Below are positions 7,931 to 16,493 of a stretch of 16,493 nucleotides of DNA, piece after piece. Below the pieces are notes generated by a model. It had not been told where the DNA came from, did not search any database, and worked only from the letters and a program-made list of their open reading frames with translations. The position numbers and the translations under genes are program-made. Position 1 is the first letter of the stretch, and every line of letters starts with the position of its first letter. The stretch is from CAZLYK01 sp964563495 (GTDB lineage: Bacteria > Acidobacteriota > Blastocatellia > RBC074), in NCBI GenBank assembly GCA_964563495.1, contig CAZLYK010000126.1, positions 1 through 16,493 on the forward strand. Reading direction: 5' to 3'.

Positions 7931-9258
7931 TTTCCTTTGCTGATCCGATAGAGCTTTGAGGCGGTGCGGATGATCAGGCTGCCATGTGCGATGGCCGGTG
8001 TGGCCATGCACATTTCACCGAGCGAGTTCTTTCCGACCAGTTTGTAATCGGTCCCGGCCTGGATCACGTAGGTATCTCCATCTTCGCTCAGGCAAAAGAT
8101 CTTTCCGTTGTAGGCCCAGGGTGAAGAAGTGAAAGCGCCGGTGCTCGGATCGATCCGCTGCTTGCCGTAGATCTCCGTGCCGGTCCTGGCGTCGTGGCAG
8201 GTGAAAAAACCACGATCGAGCAGTGTGTAATAGTAATCGCCATAAATGATCGGCGACGGGTTATAGGGTGAAGCCTGCGGATGATACCAGGCGATATATT
8301 GATTACTCCGTTCACCCTCTTTGAGCGAGATATCGCCGCTCGCCCCCGGCTTGATGGCATAGACCGGGCGGTGCTGGTCGCCGACGTAGCCCGAGGCGAC
8401 GTAGAGCAGCCCGAATTTCGAGAACGGCGTGGGAATGGCGATTGACGACATGCCTTTGAATTCCCAGAGCGGCTTTCCGTTCAGGTCGTAAGACCGGACG
8501 ACCTTGGTCGCCGGGACGATGATCTCGGTCCGCTGACCATTCTCCCAAATGTAAGGCGTCGCCCAGTTGGTCCCCTTCTCACGTTCGACTTGCCAGATCT
8601 GGCGGCCGGTCTTCTTGTCATACGCCGCCAGAAAAGACGAGTCATCATTGTCATTGACGATATAAATTCGATCCTTATAGAGGACGGGCGAGGCGGCTGT
8701 CCCCCAGCCGAAACGCGTCCTGCGCGGCTCGAAATCCTGCTTCCAAACCAGATTGCCTTTCTTGTCGAGGCAGAACAGGCCGAGGTTGCCGAAATAGGCA
8801 TAGACGTTGATGCCATCCGTGACCGGAGTTTCCGAGGCGTAGCTGTTCTTCAAATGCCGCGATGTCCTGACCATGCCGCGATGGACCTCGCGCTCCCACA
8901 AGATCTTCCCCGTCTTGAAATCCAGACAATAGACCATCCAGCGGTGCTCGTCTTTTGATAATTCATAGCGTTCACCGCCGAAGTACAGGCCTTTTTTCGG
9001 GGCCTCGACCTGTCCGGCAGTAATCACCGAGGTGACGAAGATCTTGTCATCCCAAACGATCGGGGACGACCAGCCGACCCCGGGGATATCCGCCTTCCAG
9101 GCCACATTCTCGGTCGCGCTCCAGGTTTCGGGCAGACTGGGGTCTTCGACCACTCCGATCGACTGTGGGCCGCGAAACTGAGGCCAGCGATCATCCGCGG
9201 CGACGCTCAACATGCCGCCCATCACCAAACAAGCTATCAGCAGACAACGCAGAATCAT
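7927..9258 (-). CDS. PQQ-like beta-propeller repeat protein, exported
   Basis: A 443-residue protein. Residues 1-21 form a signal peptide (MILRCLLIACLVMGGMLSVA, cleavage about 21). The mature protein opens with DRWPQFRGP, typical of pyrrolo-quinoline-quinone-like (PQQ_2) beta-propellers. Repeated blades follow, of the form SP-(I/V)-x-x-x-D-(K/R)-I-(F/Y)-(V/I) then a GxxxW strand: WSSPIVWDDKIFVTS, TGKILWERE, ASPVLYKDRIYIVN, TGRQIWQVE, NGKPLWEFKG. The fold gives a seven- or eight-bladed scaffold used in many roles; there is no evidence that this one binds PQQ or is an enzyme. It starts 11 nt after gpmA with GAGGTG as ribosome site, so it is the last gene of the long minus-strand unit. Its stop codon lies inside a large dispersed-repeat palindrome. 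Periplasmic location is inferred. Confidence 0.9.
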   Translation of the reverse strand: MILRCLLIACLVMGGMLSVAADDRWPQFRGPQSIGVVEDPSLPETWSATENVAWKADIPGVGWSSPIVWDDKIFVTSVITAGQVEAPKKGLYFGGERYELSKDEHRWMVYCLDFKTGKILWEREVHRGMVRTSRHLKNSYASETPVTDGINVYAYFGNLGLFCLDKKGNLVWKQDFEPRRTRFGWGTAASPVLYKDRIYIVNDNDDSSFLAAYDKKTGRQIWQVEREKGTNWATPYIWENGQRTEIIVPATKVVRSYDLNGKPLWEFKGMSSIAIPTPFSKFGLLYVASGYVGDQHRPVYAIKPGASGDISLKEGERSNQYIAWYHPQASPYNPSPIIYGDYYYTLLDRGFFTCHDARTGTEIYGKQRIDPSTGAFTSSPWAYNGKIFCLSEDGDTYVIQAGTDYKLVGKNSLGEMCMATPAIAHGSLIIRTASKLYRISKGK

Positions 9259-9269
9259 CTTTCACCTCA

Positions 9270-10016
9270 CTATTTTGACTTGCCCTGATCGGCGACCGCC
9301 TGTGTGGCTTTGGCAATCGCTTCGGGATCTCCGAGGTAGTAATGCCTGATCGGTTTGAGATCGGCATCCAGTTCATAGACCAGGGGCACGCCGGTCGGAA
9401 GATTGAGACCGATGATCTCCTGATCAGAGATATTATCCAGGTATTTGACCAGCGCGCGCAGGCTGTTGCCGTGTGCGGCGACAATCACCCGCTTGCCGGA
9501 TTTGACCGCCGGAGCGATCCGATCGTGCCAGTAAGGCAGCATCCTGGCGACCGTATCCTTGAGGCATTCGGTGAGCGGCAGCTCGGTTTCGCTCAGGTCG
9601 CGGTAGCGCGGATCCTTGCCGGGATAACGATCATCCGTCGTTTCAAGCGCCGGCGGCGGGATGTCGTAGCTGCGACGCCAGACCTTAACCTGATCATCGC
9701 CGAATCGAGCCGCCGTCTCGGCCTTGTTCAAACCCTGGAGGGCTCCGTAATGGCGCTCGTTGAGCCGCCACGAATGCTCGATCGGAATCCACATCAGATC
9801 GAGCTGATCGAGCACGGTCCAGAGCGTGCGGATCGCGCGCTTGAGGACAGAGGTGAAGGCGAGATCGAAGGTCAACCCTTCACGCCTAAGCGCCTGACCG
9901 GCCTCGACGGCCTCGACTCTTCCCTGCTCCGATAAATCGACATCCGTCCATCCGGTAAAACGATTCTCTTTGTTCCAGGTGCTTTCTCCGTGACGAATCA
10001 ATACCAGTTTGTACAT
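9270..10016 (-). CDS. gpmA: 2,3-bisphosphoglycerate-dependent phosphoglycerate mutase
   Basis: A 248-residue cytosolic glycolytic enzyme interconverting 3- and 2-phosphoglycerate through a phosphohistidine. Visible: LIRHGES with the phospho-acceptor H9, ENRFTGWTDVDLSEQG, LNERHYGALQGLNKAE with E87, and VAAHGNSLRALV with the second histidine H182. These correspond to H11, E89 and H184 of E. coli GpmA with a two-residue offset. Length is normal (about 250). The ATG at 10014-10016 is chosen because it begins the conserved MYKLVLIRHGES and has GAGGAG about 10 nt upstream; the longer frame to 10055 overlaps the ferredoxin gene. It sits 13 nt after the ferredoxin and 11 nt before the beta-propeller gene, so it is part of the lipA operon-like run. 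Confidence 0.96.
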   Translation of the reverse strand: MYKLVLIRHGESTWNKENRFTGWTDVDLSEQGRVEAVEAGQALRREGLTFDLAFTSVLKRAIRTLWTVLDQLDLMWIPIEHSWRLNERHYGALQGLNKAETAARFGDDQVKVWRRSYDIPPPALETTDDRYPGKDPRYRDLSETELPLTECLKDTVARMLPYWHDRIAPAVKSGKRVIVAAHGNSLRALVKYLDNISDQEIIGLNLPTGVPLVYELDADLKPIRHYYLGDPEAIAKATQAVADQGKSK

Positions 10017-10029
10017 TAACACATTCTCC

Positions 10030-10263
10030 TCAAAGGCCATCATTGCCAATCGCATCTACCGGGCAGGCGTCGAGGGCCTCGCGGCAGAGGTCCTCCTCTT
10101 TCCCGCTTTTGGGTTGGCGGTAGACAAACGAATATCCTTTTTCGACTTCGCGCGCGAAGTTCCCGGGCGCGATATCGCGACAGACATCGCAATCGATGCA
10201 CTGGCTGTTGACATAATAACGCCCGGGCGCATTTTCAGGCGGGCGGTCATTTGCTTGCGACAT
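10030..10263 (-). CDS. Small ferredoxin with one 4Fe-4S cluster
   Basis: A 77-residue protein. Cysteines C22, C25 and C28 form C-x2-C-x2-C (QCIDCDVCRDIAPGNF), and C67 lies in ACPVDAI, the usual distant fourth ligand followed by proline. C60 is extra. The second cluster motif of bacterial 2[4Fe-4S] ferredoxins is missing, so one cluster is expected. The start is the ATG at 10261-10263; a TTG 12 nt upstream lies in the dispersed repeat. The only ribosome-site-like bases are AGG in that repeat. It starts 18 nt after the lipA stop codon. LipA is a radical-SAM enzyme needing low-potential electrons, so a role as its reductant is an attractive inference, although general electron transfer is equally possible. 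Cytosolic. Confidence 0.88.
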   Translation of the reverse strand: MSQANDRPPENAPGRYYVNSQCIDCDVCRDIAPGNFAREVEKGYSFVYRQPKSGKEEDLCREALDACPVDAIGNDGL

Positions 10264-10265
10264 AA

Positions 10266-10287
10266 AACCTGTCAATCCCGTCTATTC
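10266..10287 (-). repeat. Single copy of the dispersed repeat between lipA and the ferredoxin gene
   Basis: The minus strand reads GAATAGACGGGATTGACAGG. The TAG inside it (10282-10284) is the lipA stop codon, and the repeat fills almost the whole spacer before the ferredoxin ATG. Confidence 0.8.
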
Positions 10288-11169
10288 AACCTTGGGCTTG
10301 TGCTCGTGCGCGTGATAACTGGAACGGACCAGCGGCCCCGATTCGACATACTTGAATCCCATCTCCAGACCCAGGCGCTTGAACTCTGCGAACTCTTCGG
10401 GGGTGTAGAACTTTTCGACCGGCAGCCGCCGCTCGGCCGGCTGGAGGTACTGACCGATGGTCAGGACGTCGCAATCGACGGCGCGCAGGTCGCGCATGGT
10501 CTCGATAATCTCTTCGGTCGTCTCACCCAGACCGGTCATGATTCCGGATTTGGTCAGCATCCCGCGGTCTTCAAGATCGCGACGCTCGGCGGCTCGGCGG
10601 AGGAGGTTGATCGTCCATTCCTGATAACGCGCGTGCGGCCGGACCCGGTGATAGAGTCGGGGGACCGTCTCGGTATTGTGGTTGAGCACGTCCGGCCGGG
10701 CGTCGAGGACTATCGCTAAAGCCTCGTGGTTGCCCTCAAAATCCGGGATCAGCACCTCAATCTTGCACGCCGGATTGAGCGCGCGAACGGCGCGTATCGT
10801 CTCGGCCCAGTGGGCGGCCCCGCCGTCGCTTTTGTCATCGCGGTTGACGCCGGTGATGACCGCGTGCTGCAGATTCAAATTGCGTATGGCTTCGGCGACA
10901 TTGACCGGCTCGCGCGGGTCGAGCGGTTTCGGCTCGCCTTTGCTGACGGCGCAAAAACCGCATCTCCTGGTGCAAACGTCGCCGGCGATCATGAAGGTTG
11001 CGGTCCGATTCGACCAGCACTCGTAAATATTCGGGCAGCGAGCTTCCTGGCAGACCGTGTGCAGCGTCAGGTCGTTGATCAGACGCCGCACCTCTAGAAA
11101 ATCATCGCCCATGTTGAGCCTGATCTTGAGCCATTCGGGTTTCGGCAGTTTATCCTGTAATGACCTCAT
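10282..11169 (-). CDS. lipA: Lipoyl synthase
   Basis: A 295-residue radical-SAM enzyme that inserts two sulfurs into protein-bound octanoyl groups to make lipoate. The auxiliary cluster (the sacrificial sulfur source) is bound by C40, C45 and C51 in CQEARCPNIYECW. The radical-SAM cluster is bound by C66, C70 and C73 in the lipoyl-synthase form CTRRCGFC. The C-terminal RSSYHA (282-287) carries the serine ligand of the auxiliary cluster. Other signatures: NHNTETVPRLYHRVRP and KSGIMTGLGET. Length is normal (about 300). ATG 11167-11169 has GGAGAAGGAG ahead, which overlaps the end of the transporter gene spacer (15 nt). The stop codon TAG belongs to a dispersed repeat. It lies with lipB, E2 and E3 genes, that is, with its partner and its protein substrate. 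Confidence 0.97.
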   Translation of the reverse strand: MRSLQDKLPKPEWLKIRLNMGDDFLEVRRLINDLTLHTVCQEARCPNIYECWSNRTATFMIAGDVCTRRCGFCAVSKGEPKPLDPREPVNVAEAIRNLNLQHAVITGVNRDDKSDGGAAHWAETIRAVRALNPACKIEVLIPDFEGNHEALAIVLDARPDVLNHNTETVPRLYHRVRPHARYQEWTINLLRRAAERRDLEDRGMLTKSGIMTGLGETTEEIIETMRDLRAVDCDVLTIGQYLQPAERRLPVEKFYTPEEFAEFKRLGLEMGFKYVESGPLVRSSYHAHEHKPKVE

Positions 11170-11184
11170 AAAACTCCTTCTCCA

Positions 11185-12480
11185 CTAATGATGCGGCGTG
11201 AGCGTCGCCTCGACCGGCTCGACGAACTCATTGCCGGCGTCGTTGAACTCGCCCTCCCATCGCGCCACGACCACAGTGGCCAGGCAATTGCCGATCACAT
11301 TGGTCGCCGTGCGAGCCATATCCATCAATTCATCGACGCCGAGGATGACCGCGATGCCCTCGAGCGGCAGGCCGAATTGAGCCAGCGTTCCGGCCAGCAC
11401 AACCAGCGAGGCGCGCGGGACCGCGGCAATGCCTTTGGTCGAAAGCATGAGCGTCAGCACGATCAACAGTTGCTGCCCGATAGACAGTTGTATATTCGAC
11501 GCCTGCGCGACGAAGACCGCCGCCAGTGAAAGATAGAGGGTCGATCCGTCGAGGTTGAAACTATAGCCCATGGGCAGGACAAAACTGACGATCCGGCGCG
11601 GCACGCCGAGCCGCTCCATATTCTCCATGGCCTTGGGGAATGCCGATTCGCTCGAGGTCGTGGTAAAAGCCAGCAGCGCGGGCTCCCTGACCATCTGAAT
11701 AAAGCGCCTGACCGGCAAACGAACGAGAAAGGCGACGATCCCGAGAACCAACACGACAAAGACGATCAGCGCGCCGTACAATGTCAGGATCAGCATGATC
11801 AGATTCTTGAGAACGCCCGGCCCCTTGCTCCCGACCGTCACCGCCATCGCCGCGCCGACGCCCCAGGGAGCGAAGTTCATGACGAAATTGGTGAACTTGA
11901 ACATCGCCTCCGAGAGCGATTCGCAGAACTCCATCATCGGGCGTCCTTTTTCTCCGATGGCCGAGACGGCGATCGCGAAGATGAGGCTGAAGACGACGAT
12001 CTGCAGGACGTCGTTATCGGCCATCGACTTGATCAGGCTGGTCGGGAAAATATTGACGATGTGATCCTGCGGCGACATCTTTCCGGCGCGCGCGGCGATC
12101 TCTTTGGCTTCCACGCTCTGCTCCGCCGGGAGGTTAACGCCGATGCCGGGTTTGGTCAGGTTGACCGCCCCCAGACCGATGAAGAGGGCGAGGGTGGTGA
12201 CGACCTCAAAATAGATCAGCGCCTTGAGACCGATCCGGCCGACCTCCTTGAGCGTCCCCGCGCCGGCGATCCCGACCACCAGCGTCGAGAAGAGCAGCGG
12301 CGCGATGATCACTTTGATCAGGCTGAGAAAGACCCGGCTCAAAACGCGCACCCACTGGATCGCGTGCGCCTTGGCCTCCGGGTTGTCGTCAAGAAAATAG
12401 TGGATGAAGACGCCGACGATGACGCCGAGGACCAGACCGATGAAAATCTGCTTGGTGAGGGAGATTCTGAATTTTTTCAT
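11185..12480 (-). CDS. DAACS-family dicarboxylate/acidic amino acid:cation symporter
   Basis: A 431-residue inner-membrane transporter of the GltP/DctA group. The serine-rich re-entrant loop TTTSSESAFPK is at 273-283, the cation-site motif MGYSFNLDGSTLY around 304-316 (NLDGS in place of the more common NMDGT), and ELMDMARTATNVIGN at 384-398. In that last motif D387, R390, T391 and N394 align by constant offset with D394, R397, T398 and N401 of archaeal GltPh. R397 there binds the side-chain carboxylate, so an acidic substrate (glutamate, aspartate or a C4-dicarboxylate) is likely. Na+ or H+ coupling cannot be told. It sits between lipB (12-nt gap) and lipA (15-nt gap), so it is clearly co-transcribed. 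A transporter between two lipoate genes is unusual and may feed substrate to the adjacent dehydrogenase genes. Confidence 0.93.
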   Translation of the reverse strand: MKKFRISLTKQIFIGLVLGVIVGVFIHYFLDDNPEAKAHAIQWVRVLSRVFLSLIKVIIAPLLFSTLVVGIAGAGTLKEVGRIGLKALIYFEVVTTLALFIGLGAVNLTKPGIGVNLPAEQSVEAKEIAARAGKMSPQDHIVNIFPTSLIKSMADNDVLQIVVFSLIFAIAVSAIGEKGRPMMEFCESLSEAMFKFTNFVMNFAPWGVGAAMAVTVGSKGPGVLKNLIMLILTLYGALIVFVVLVLGIVAFLVRLPVRRFIQMVREPALLAFTTTSSESAFPKAMENMERLGVPRRIVSFVLPMGYSFNLDGSTLYLSLAAVFVAQASNIQLSIGQQLLIVLTLMLSTKGIAAVPRASLVVLAGTLAQFGLPLEGIAVILGVDELMDMARTATNVIGNCLATVVVARWEGEFNDAGNEFVEPVEATLTPHH

Positions 12481-12492
12481 ATTGTTTGGTGG

Positions 12493-13140
12493 TCATTCGA
12501 CCATCTGTCGATTGAATACCTCGCCGAAATGGCGCTTGACTGCCTCAACTACGTGGTCCATTTCAACCGCATGCCCCAACAGCTTCTCCAATGAAGTCAC
12601 CCCGTGATCCTTAATCCCACAGGGAACGATCAACTGAAAATAGTTGAGATCGGTAGTCACGTTGAGGGCGAACCCGTGCATGGTTACCCAGCGTGAAATC
12701 CTGACGCCGATCGCCGCCAGTTTTTCACGGCCGACCCAGACTCCGGTCAAACCGTCGACCCGCCGGGTGTCGAGACCGAAATCGGCGGCCGTCCGGATCA
12801 GCACCTCTTCGATGTCGCGGACATATTTGCGTACGTCGCAGCGATCGGGCGCGAGGTGGATGATCGGATAGCCGACCAGTTGACCCGGACCGTGATAAGT
12901 CACGTCCCCGCCGCGCCCGGTCTCAAACAGTTCGAGACCGTAAGTCCGCCGCGACGCCTCATCGATCAGGATGTTGGCGCGGCTGGCCGCCCTCCCCAGC
13001 GTGATCACGTGCGGATGCTCCAGCAAAAGCAAGGCATCCGGTATCTCATCCCTCTTCCGCTTCTCAGCCAGCTCCTGCTGCAGCGCGTGCGCCTCGGCGT
13101 AAGGAACCATGCCAAGATAGTTTGTCCGGCAAACTCTCAT
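12493..13140 (-). CDS. lipB: Octanoyl-[acyl-carrier-protein]:protein N-octanoyltransferase
   Basis: A 215-residue enzyme that moves octanoate from ACP to the lipoyl domain lysine, the first step of lipoate synthesis. The motif RGGDVTYHGPGQLVGYPI is at about 76-93. The catalytic lysine is K140 in GREKLAAIG, WVTMHGFALNV follows, and the catalytic cysteine is C174 in VPCGI. Length is normal (210-230). The ATG at 13138-13140 is chosen because it starts the family N-terminus (MRVCRTNYLGMVPY). It has no clear ribosome site, because the bases just upstream belong to the dispersed repeat; the longer frame to 13164 would translate repeat sequence. It follows the E2 gene by 76 nt and precedes the transporter by 12 nt. 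Low or structured translation initiation is possible. Confidence 0.95.
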   Translation of the reverse strand: MRVCRTNYLGMVPYAEAHALQQELAEKRKRDEIPDALLLLEHPHVITLGRAASRANILIDEASRRTYGLELFETGRGGDVTYHGPGQLVGYPIIHLAPDRCDVRKYVRDIEEVLIRTAADFGLDTRRVDGLTGVWVGREKLAAIGVRISRWVTMHGFALNVTTDLNYFQLIVPCGIKDHGVTSLEKLLGHAVEMDHVVEAVKRHFGEVFNRQMVE

Positions 13141-13149
13141 AAAACAGAC

Positions 13150-13207
13150 AGACAGGATCGACAAGATTGTCCGGTTTTATCCGGCAAAAATCCTGTCAAT
13201 CCTGTCT
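13150..13207. repeat. Imperfect inverted pair of the dispersed repeat between E2 and lipB genes
   Basis: The left arm AGACAGGATCGACAAGATT, then GTCCGG, pairs with a right arm ending ATCCTGTCAATCCTGTCT. There are two mismatches and one short indel around a TTTTAT loop. The right arm, read on the minus strand, follows the E2 stop codon by about 9 nt in sense orientation. The left arm ends 9 nt before the lipB ATG. Confidence 0.8.
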
Positions 13208-13216
13208 ATTTCCCAC

Positions 13217-14614
<1,398 letters not shown>

Positions 14615-14659
14615 GCATCTCTCCTATAAAGAACTTTTTTCTTTTTCTGCGCTAAATAT

Positions 14660-14767
14660 CAGACCATACAATATTCGCGACTGACCAGGGGTTGCGCGCT
14701 TCGCGCTCCACCCCTGGCTGATATCTGTCGCCGCTTCGCGGCGAGTGTCGAAATCTTTTTTGGTCTG
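14660..14767 (-). repeat. Two-hairpin palindromic element between E3 and E2 genes
   Basis: CAGACCA (14660-14666) pairs with TGGTCTG (14761-14767) and encloses two hairpins. One is CCAGGGGT/ACCCCTGG (14685-14692 with 14710-14717), with an inner GCGCG-CTT-CGCGC. The other is TCGCCGC/GCGGCGA (14728-14734 with 14738-14744) with a TTC loop. It resembles a REP-type or mRNA-stabilising element in the 160-nt spacer and could set different E3 and E2 levels. No T-run follows the hairpins on the minus strand, so it is not an obvious terminator. Confidence 0.6.
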
Positions 14768-14774
14768 GTTTAGA

Positions 14775-16175
14775 TCATATACTCGTCGCCATCCCGTGCA
14801 CCGCTTCGGCAGCCTCCATGACCGCTTCAGAGAGTGTCGGATGCGCGTGCATAATCTGCCCCAGCTCCGTCGTCGTGGCTTCCAAACCGAGCGCGACACA
14901 GGCCTCGGCCAGCAGGTCAGTCGCGTGCGGGCCGATGATATGGACTCCGAGGATCTCGTCGTACCTGGCGTCGCTGACGACTTTGACGAAGCCCTCGGTC
15001 TCTCCCAGAATCATGGCTTTGCCCAGAGCCGAGAACGGGAATTTCCCGACCTTGACCTGGTAGCCCTTCTCCTTCGCCTTTGCTTCCGACAAGCCGACGC
15101 TGCCGATCTCAGGCTCGCAGTAGGTGCAATTGGGGACATGATTGTAATTGATCGGATGGGGATTTTTGCCGGCGATGTGTTCGGCCGCCAGGCAGCCTTC
15201 TTTTGAAGCCACGTGCGCCAGCCACGGCGTAGGGACGACGTCGCCGATCGCATAGACGTTCGGCTCGGCCGTGCGCATATACTGATCGACCTTGAGATAA
15301 CCGCGATCGGACTCTATCTTCGTCTTCTCCAGACCCAGCCCATCGGTCACCGGGCGGCGGCCGATCGCGACGAGCAGCGTCTCGGCTTTCAAAGTGACCG
15401 GCTTGCCGTCGGCGCCGGTGCAAGTGATCTCGACATCGCCCGGGTTGACCCTGGCCGACTCGAAACGCGTATTGGTCATGACCTTGATCCCGCGCTTGCG
15501 GAAAGCGCGCTGCAACTCGGCCGAGGTCTCTTCATCCTCGATCGGGACGATTCTGGGCAGCAGCTCGACCACCGTCACATCCGAGCCGAACCGCTTGAAG
15601 ACCGAGGCGAACTCGACGCCGACCGCCCCCGCACCGAGTACGATCATGGACTTCGGCACGTGATCGAAATCGAGCAGTTCATCGCTCGTCACCACGCGGG
15701 GTGATTTGACTTCCAGGTTGGGCAGCAGCCGCGGAGCCGACCCCGTCGCGATGATCACATTTTTGGTCGAGACCTCCTGCGCCTTGCCGTCGGCTCCGGT
15801 GACCGTCACTCGCCCCTTGCCTTCGAGCCGCCCGTGCCCCTTGAAGACGGTGATCTTGTTCTTCTTCATGAGGAACTCGACACCTTTGGAGAGCTTGCCG
15901 ACGACCTTGTTCTTGCGCTCCATGACCTTGTCGAAGTGCAGCTTGAAACCCTCGACGCTGACGCCGAATTCCTTGGGATCCGTGATCAGATCGAAGACGT
16001 GCGCCGAATGAAGCAGCTCTTTGGTCGGGATACAACCGCGTAACAAACACGTGCCGCCGAGGTCTTTATCTTTTTCAATGATTGCAGTCTTCAAACCGAC
16101 CTGCGCGGCGCGGATCGCGGCGACGTAGCCGCCGGGCCCCGCGCCGATGACCGTGACATCGAATTGTTCTGCCAT
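14775..16175 (-). CDS. lpd: Dihydrolipoyl dehydrogenase, E3 component
   Basis: A 466-residue flavoprotein that reoxidises dihydrolipoyl groups on E2 with NAD+. The FAD-binding motif GAGPGGYVAA is at 11-20. The redox disulfide is C43/C48 in GGTCLLRGCIPTK (LLR where LNV or LNR is commoner). The NAD-binding GAGAVGVEFA lies near 180, ATGSAPRLLP and VYAIGDVVPTPWLAH are the usual FAD motifs, and the base pair H445/E450 is in HAHPTLSEA at the C-terminus. There is no N-terminal lipoyl domain. The ATG at 16173-16175 has GGGAGAG ahead and begins right at the flavin fold; the longer frame to 16208 adds only leader-derived residues. It is the first gene of the minus-strand run and has its own promoter and a structured leader. 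Confidence 0.96.
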   Translation of the reverse strand: MAEQFDVTVIGAGPGGYVAAIRAAQVGLKTAIIEKDKDLGGTCLLRGCIPTKELLHSAHVFDLITDPKEFGVSVEGFKLHFDKVMERKNKVVGKLSKGVEFLMKKNKITVFKGHGRLEGKGRVTVTGADGKAQEVSTKNVIIATGSAPRLLPNLEVKSPRVVTSDELLDFDHVPKSMIVLGAGAVGVEFASVFKRFGSDVTVVELLPRIVPIEDEETSAELQRAFRKRGIKVMTNTRFESARVNPGDVEITCTGADGKPVTLKAETLLVAIGRRPVTDGLGLEKTKIESDRGYLKVDQYMRTAEPNVYAIGDVVPTPWLAHVASKEGCLAAEHIAGKNPHPINYNHVPNCTYCEPEIGSVGLSEAKAKEKGYQVKVGKFPFSALGKAMILGETEGFVKVVSDARYDEILGVHIIGPHATDLLAEACVALGLEATTTELGQIMHAHPTLSEAVMEAAEAVHGMATSI

Positions 16176-16192
16176 TTCTCTCCCTTCAAATA

Positions 16193-16284
16193 GCGTGAAG
16201 CCCGGCAATCCTCACGCGTTTCTCCTGCCTCTGCAATCAGACGCAGAAATCCTCGGGATGGGCGACCCGCGGGCGCCTGATTGC
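16193..16284 (-). promoter_or_regulatory. Structured 5' leader of lpd
   Basis: In the sense (minus) RNA a 12-bp stem GCAATCAGGCGC with GCGTCTGATTGC (16284-16273 with 16244-16233) pairs completely if one G-U wobble is allowed. The wobble is valid only in this strand's RNA. A second 6-bp stem GCGTGA/TCACGC (16217-16212 with 16198-16193) lies just ahead of the ribosome site. No known riboswitch is recognised. Leader length is about 140 nt. Confidence 0.4.
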
Positions 16285-16322
16285 CGTATGCCTGAATTTT
16301 TTCTGCGCGGAAGTAAGCGGAG

Positions 16323-16351
16323 ATGATAATCAGCGGGCGGGGTTTTTGCAA
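16323..16351 (-). promoter_or_regulatory. Sigma70-type promoter of lpd and the lipoate gene run
   Basis: Minus strand: TTGCAA (16346-16351), a 17-nt spacer, then TATCAT (16323-16328), four and five matches to consensus. It is the only good candidate ahead of lpd. Confidence 0.6.
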
Positions 16352-16370
16352 AGGGAGGTTTTGATCGTCA

Positions 16371-16414
16371 GTTTTCAGTTTCGTGCGTCTGGCAGGACGC
16401 ACGAAACTGAAAAC
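16371..16414. repeat. Long perfect hairpin upstream of the lpd promoter
   Basis: GTTTTCAGTTTCGTGCGTC (16371-16389) and its exact inverse (16396-16414) form a 19-bp stem with a TGGCAG loop. No T-run follows on either strand. Beyond it, 16415-16493 holds no gene I recognise; CCGCTGTAA and TTATAGCGG (about 16414-16447) make a weaker second palindrome. Confidence 0.85.
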
Positions 16415-16493
16415 CGCTGTAATCCGGTTGAAATCCTGTTATAGCGGCTTTCAAGTTTATGCGTCCTTGATTCATAATTGCCGCATGCGAGCC

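Noticed and set aside
9342..9935. 197-codon plus-strand frame opposite gpmA
   Set aside because: gpmA has all catalytic residues on the minus strand; the plus frame shows no family motif or ribosome site.
16091..16402. 103-codon minus-strand frame overlapping the lpd start
   Set aside because: It crosses the promoter and leader and overlaps lpd out of frame; lpd is certain.

Overview
The window looks like a bacterial chromosome segment of moderate-to-high G+C. Gene starts mostly carry clear Shine-Dalgarno sequences, sigma70-like promoters are visible, and there is a signal-peptide beta-propeller protein plus a lipoate/2-oxoacid dehydrogenase gene cluster. The mix suggests a Gram-negative heterotroph, possibly Acidobacteriota. 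That assignment is a guess from general gene character, not from a marker gene.

Left part (1-2880), an accessory scrap-yard on the 3' side of a tRNA-Pro gene. It holds a decayed IS110-type transposase (1-562) and a 1.7 kb element (649-2353). The element has 37-bp perfect terminal inverted repeats and a likely 5-bp target duplication (GATAG), with one passenger gene and no transposase. It sits inside an unrecognised minus-strand gene. Removing the element and one GATAG copy restores a continuous 117-codon reading frame (2625 to 2354 joined to 643 to 562), which is strong internal evidence for a real insertion. Next comes the 3' stump of an XRE regulator gene. The tRNA-Pro(TGG) gene (2888-2962, minus) has a near-consensus promoter and a hairpin/T-tract terminator.

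Middle part (3016-7510): a marR-pirin pair on the minus strand, then on the plus strand an IlvD/Edd-family dehydratase that looks like a sugar-acid dehydratase, and a PlsC-type acyltransferase with an extra C-terminal membrane domain. The 416-bp gap that follows has a set of hairpins and a minus-strand terminator (candidate small RNA), then a perfect 46-bp inverted repeat.

Right part (7927-16351): a minus-strand run of eight genes, in transcription order lpd (E3), a dihydrolipoamide acyltransferase (E2), lipB, a DAACS dicarboxylate/glutamate-type transporter, lipA, a small 4Fe-4S ferredoxin, gpmA and a PQQ-like beta-propeller protein. E2 needs lipoate; LipB and LipA attach and build it; the ferredoxin is a plausible electron donor to LipA; E3 reoxidises the lipoyl group. 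No E1 gene is present in the window. A promoter and a structured leader precede lpd.

A dispersed repeat (core AATAGACAGGATTGACAGG) recurs at six gene ends. It always reads in the same direction as the gene that ends there, and in several cases it supplies the stop codon itself. Three copies are paired into large inverted repeats. The two observations most worth follow-up are the transposase-less passenger element and this stop-codon-associated repeat.
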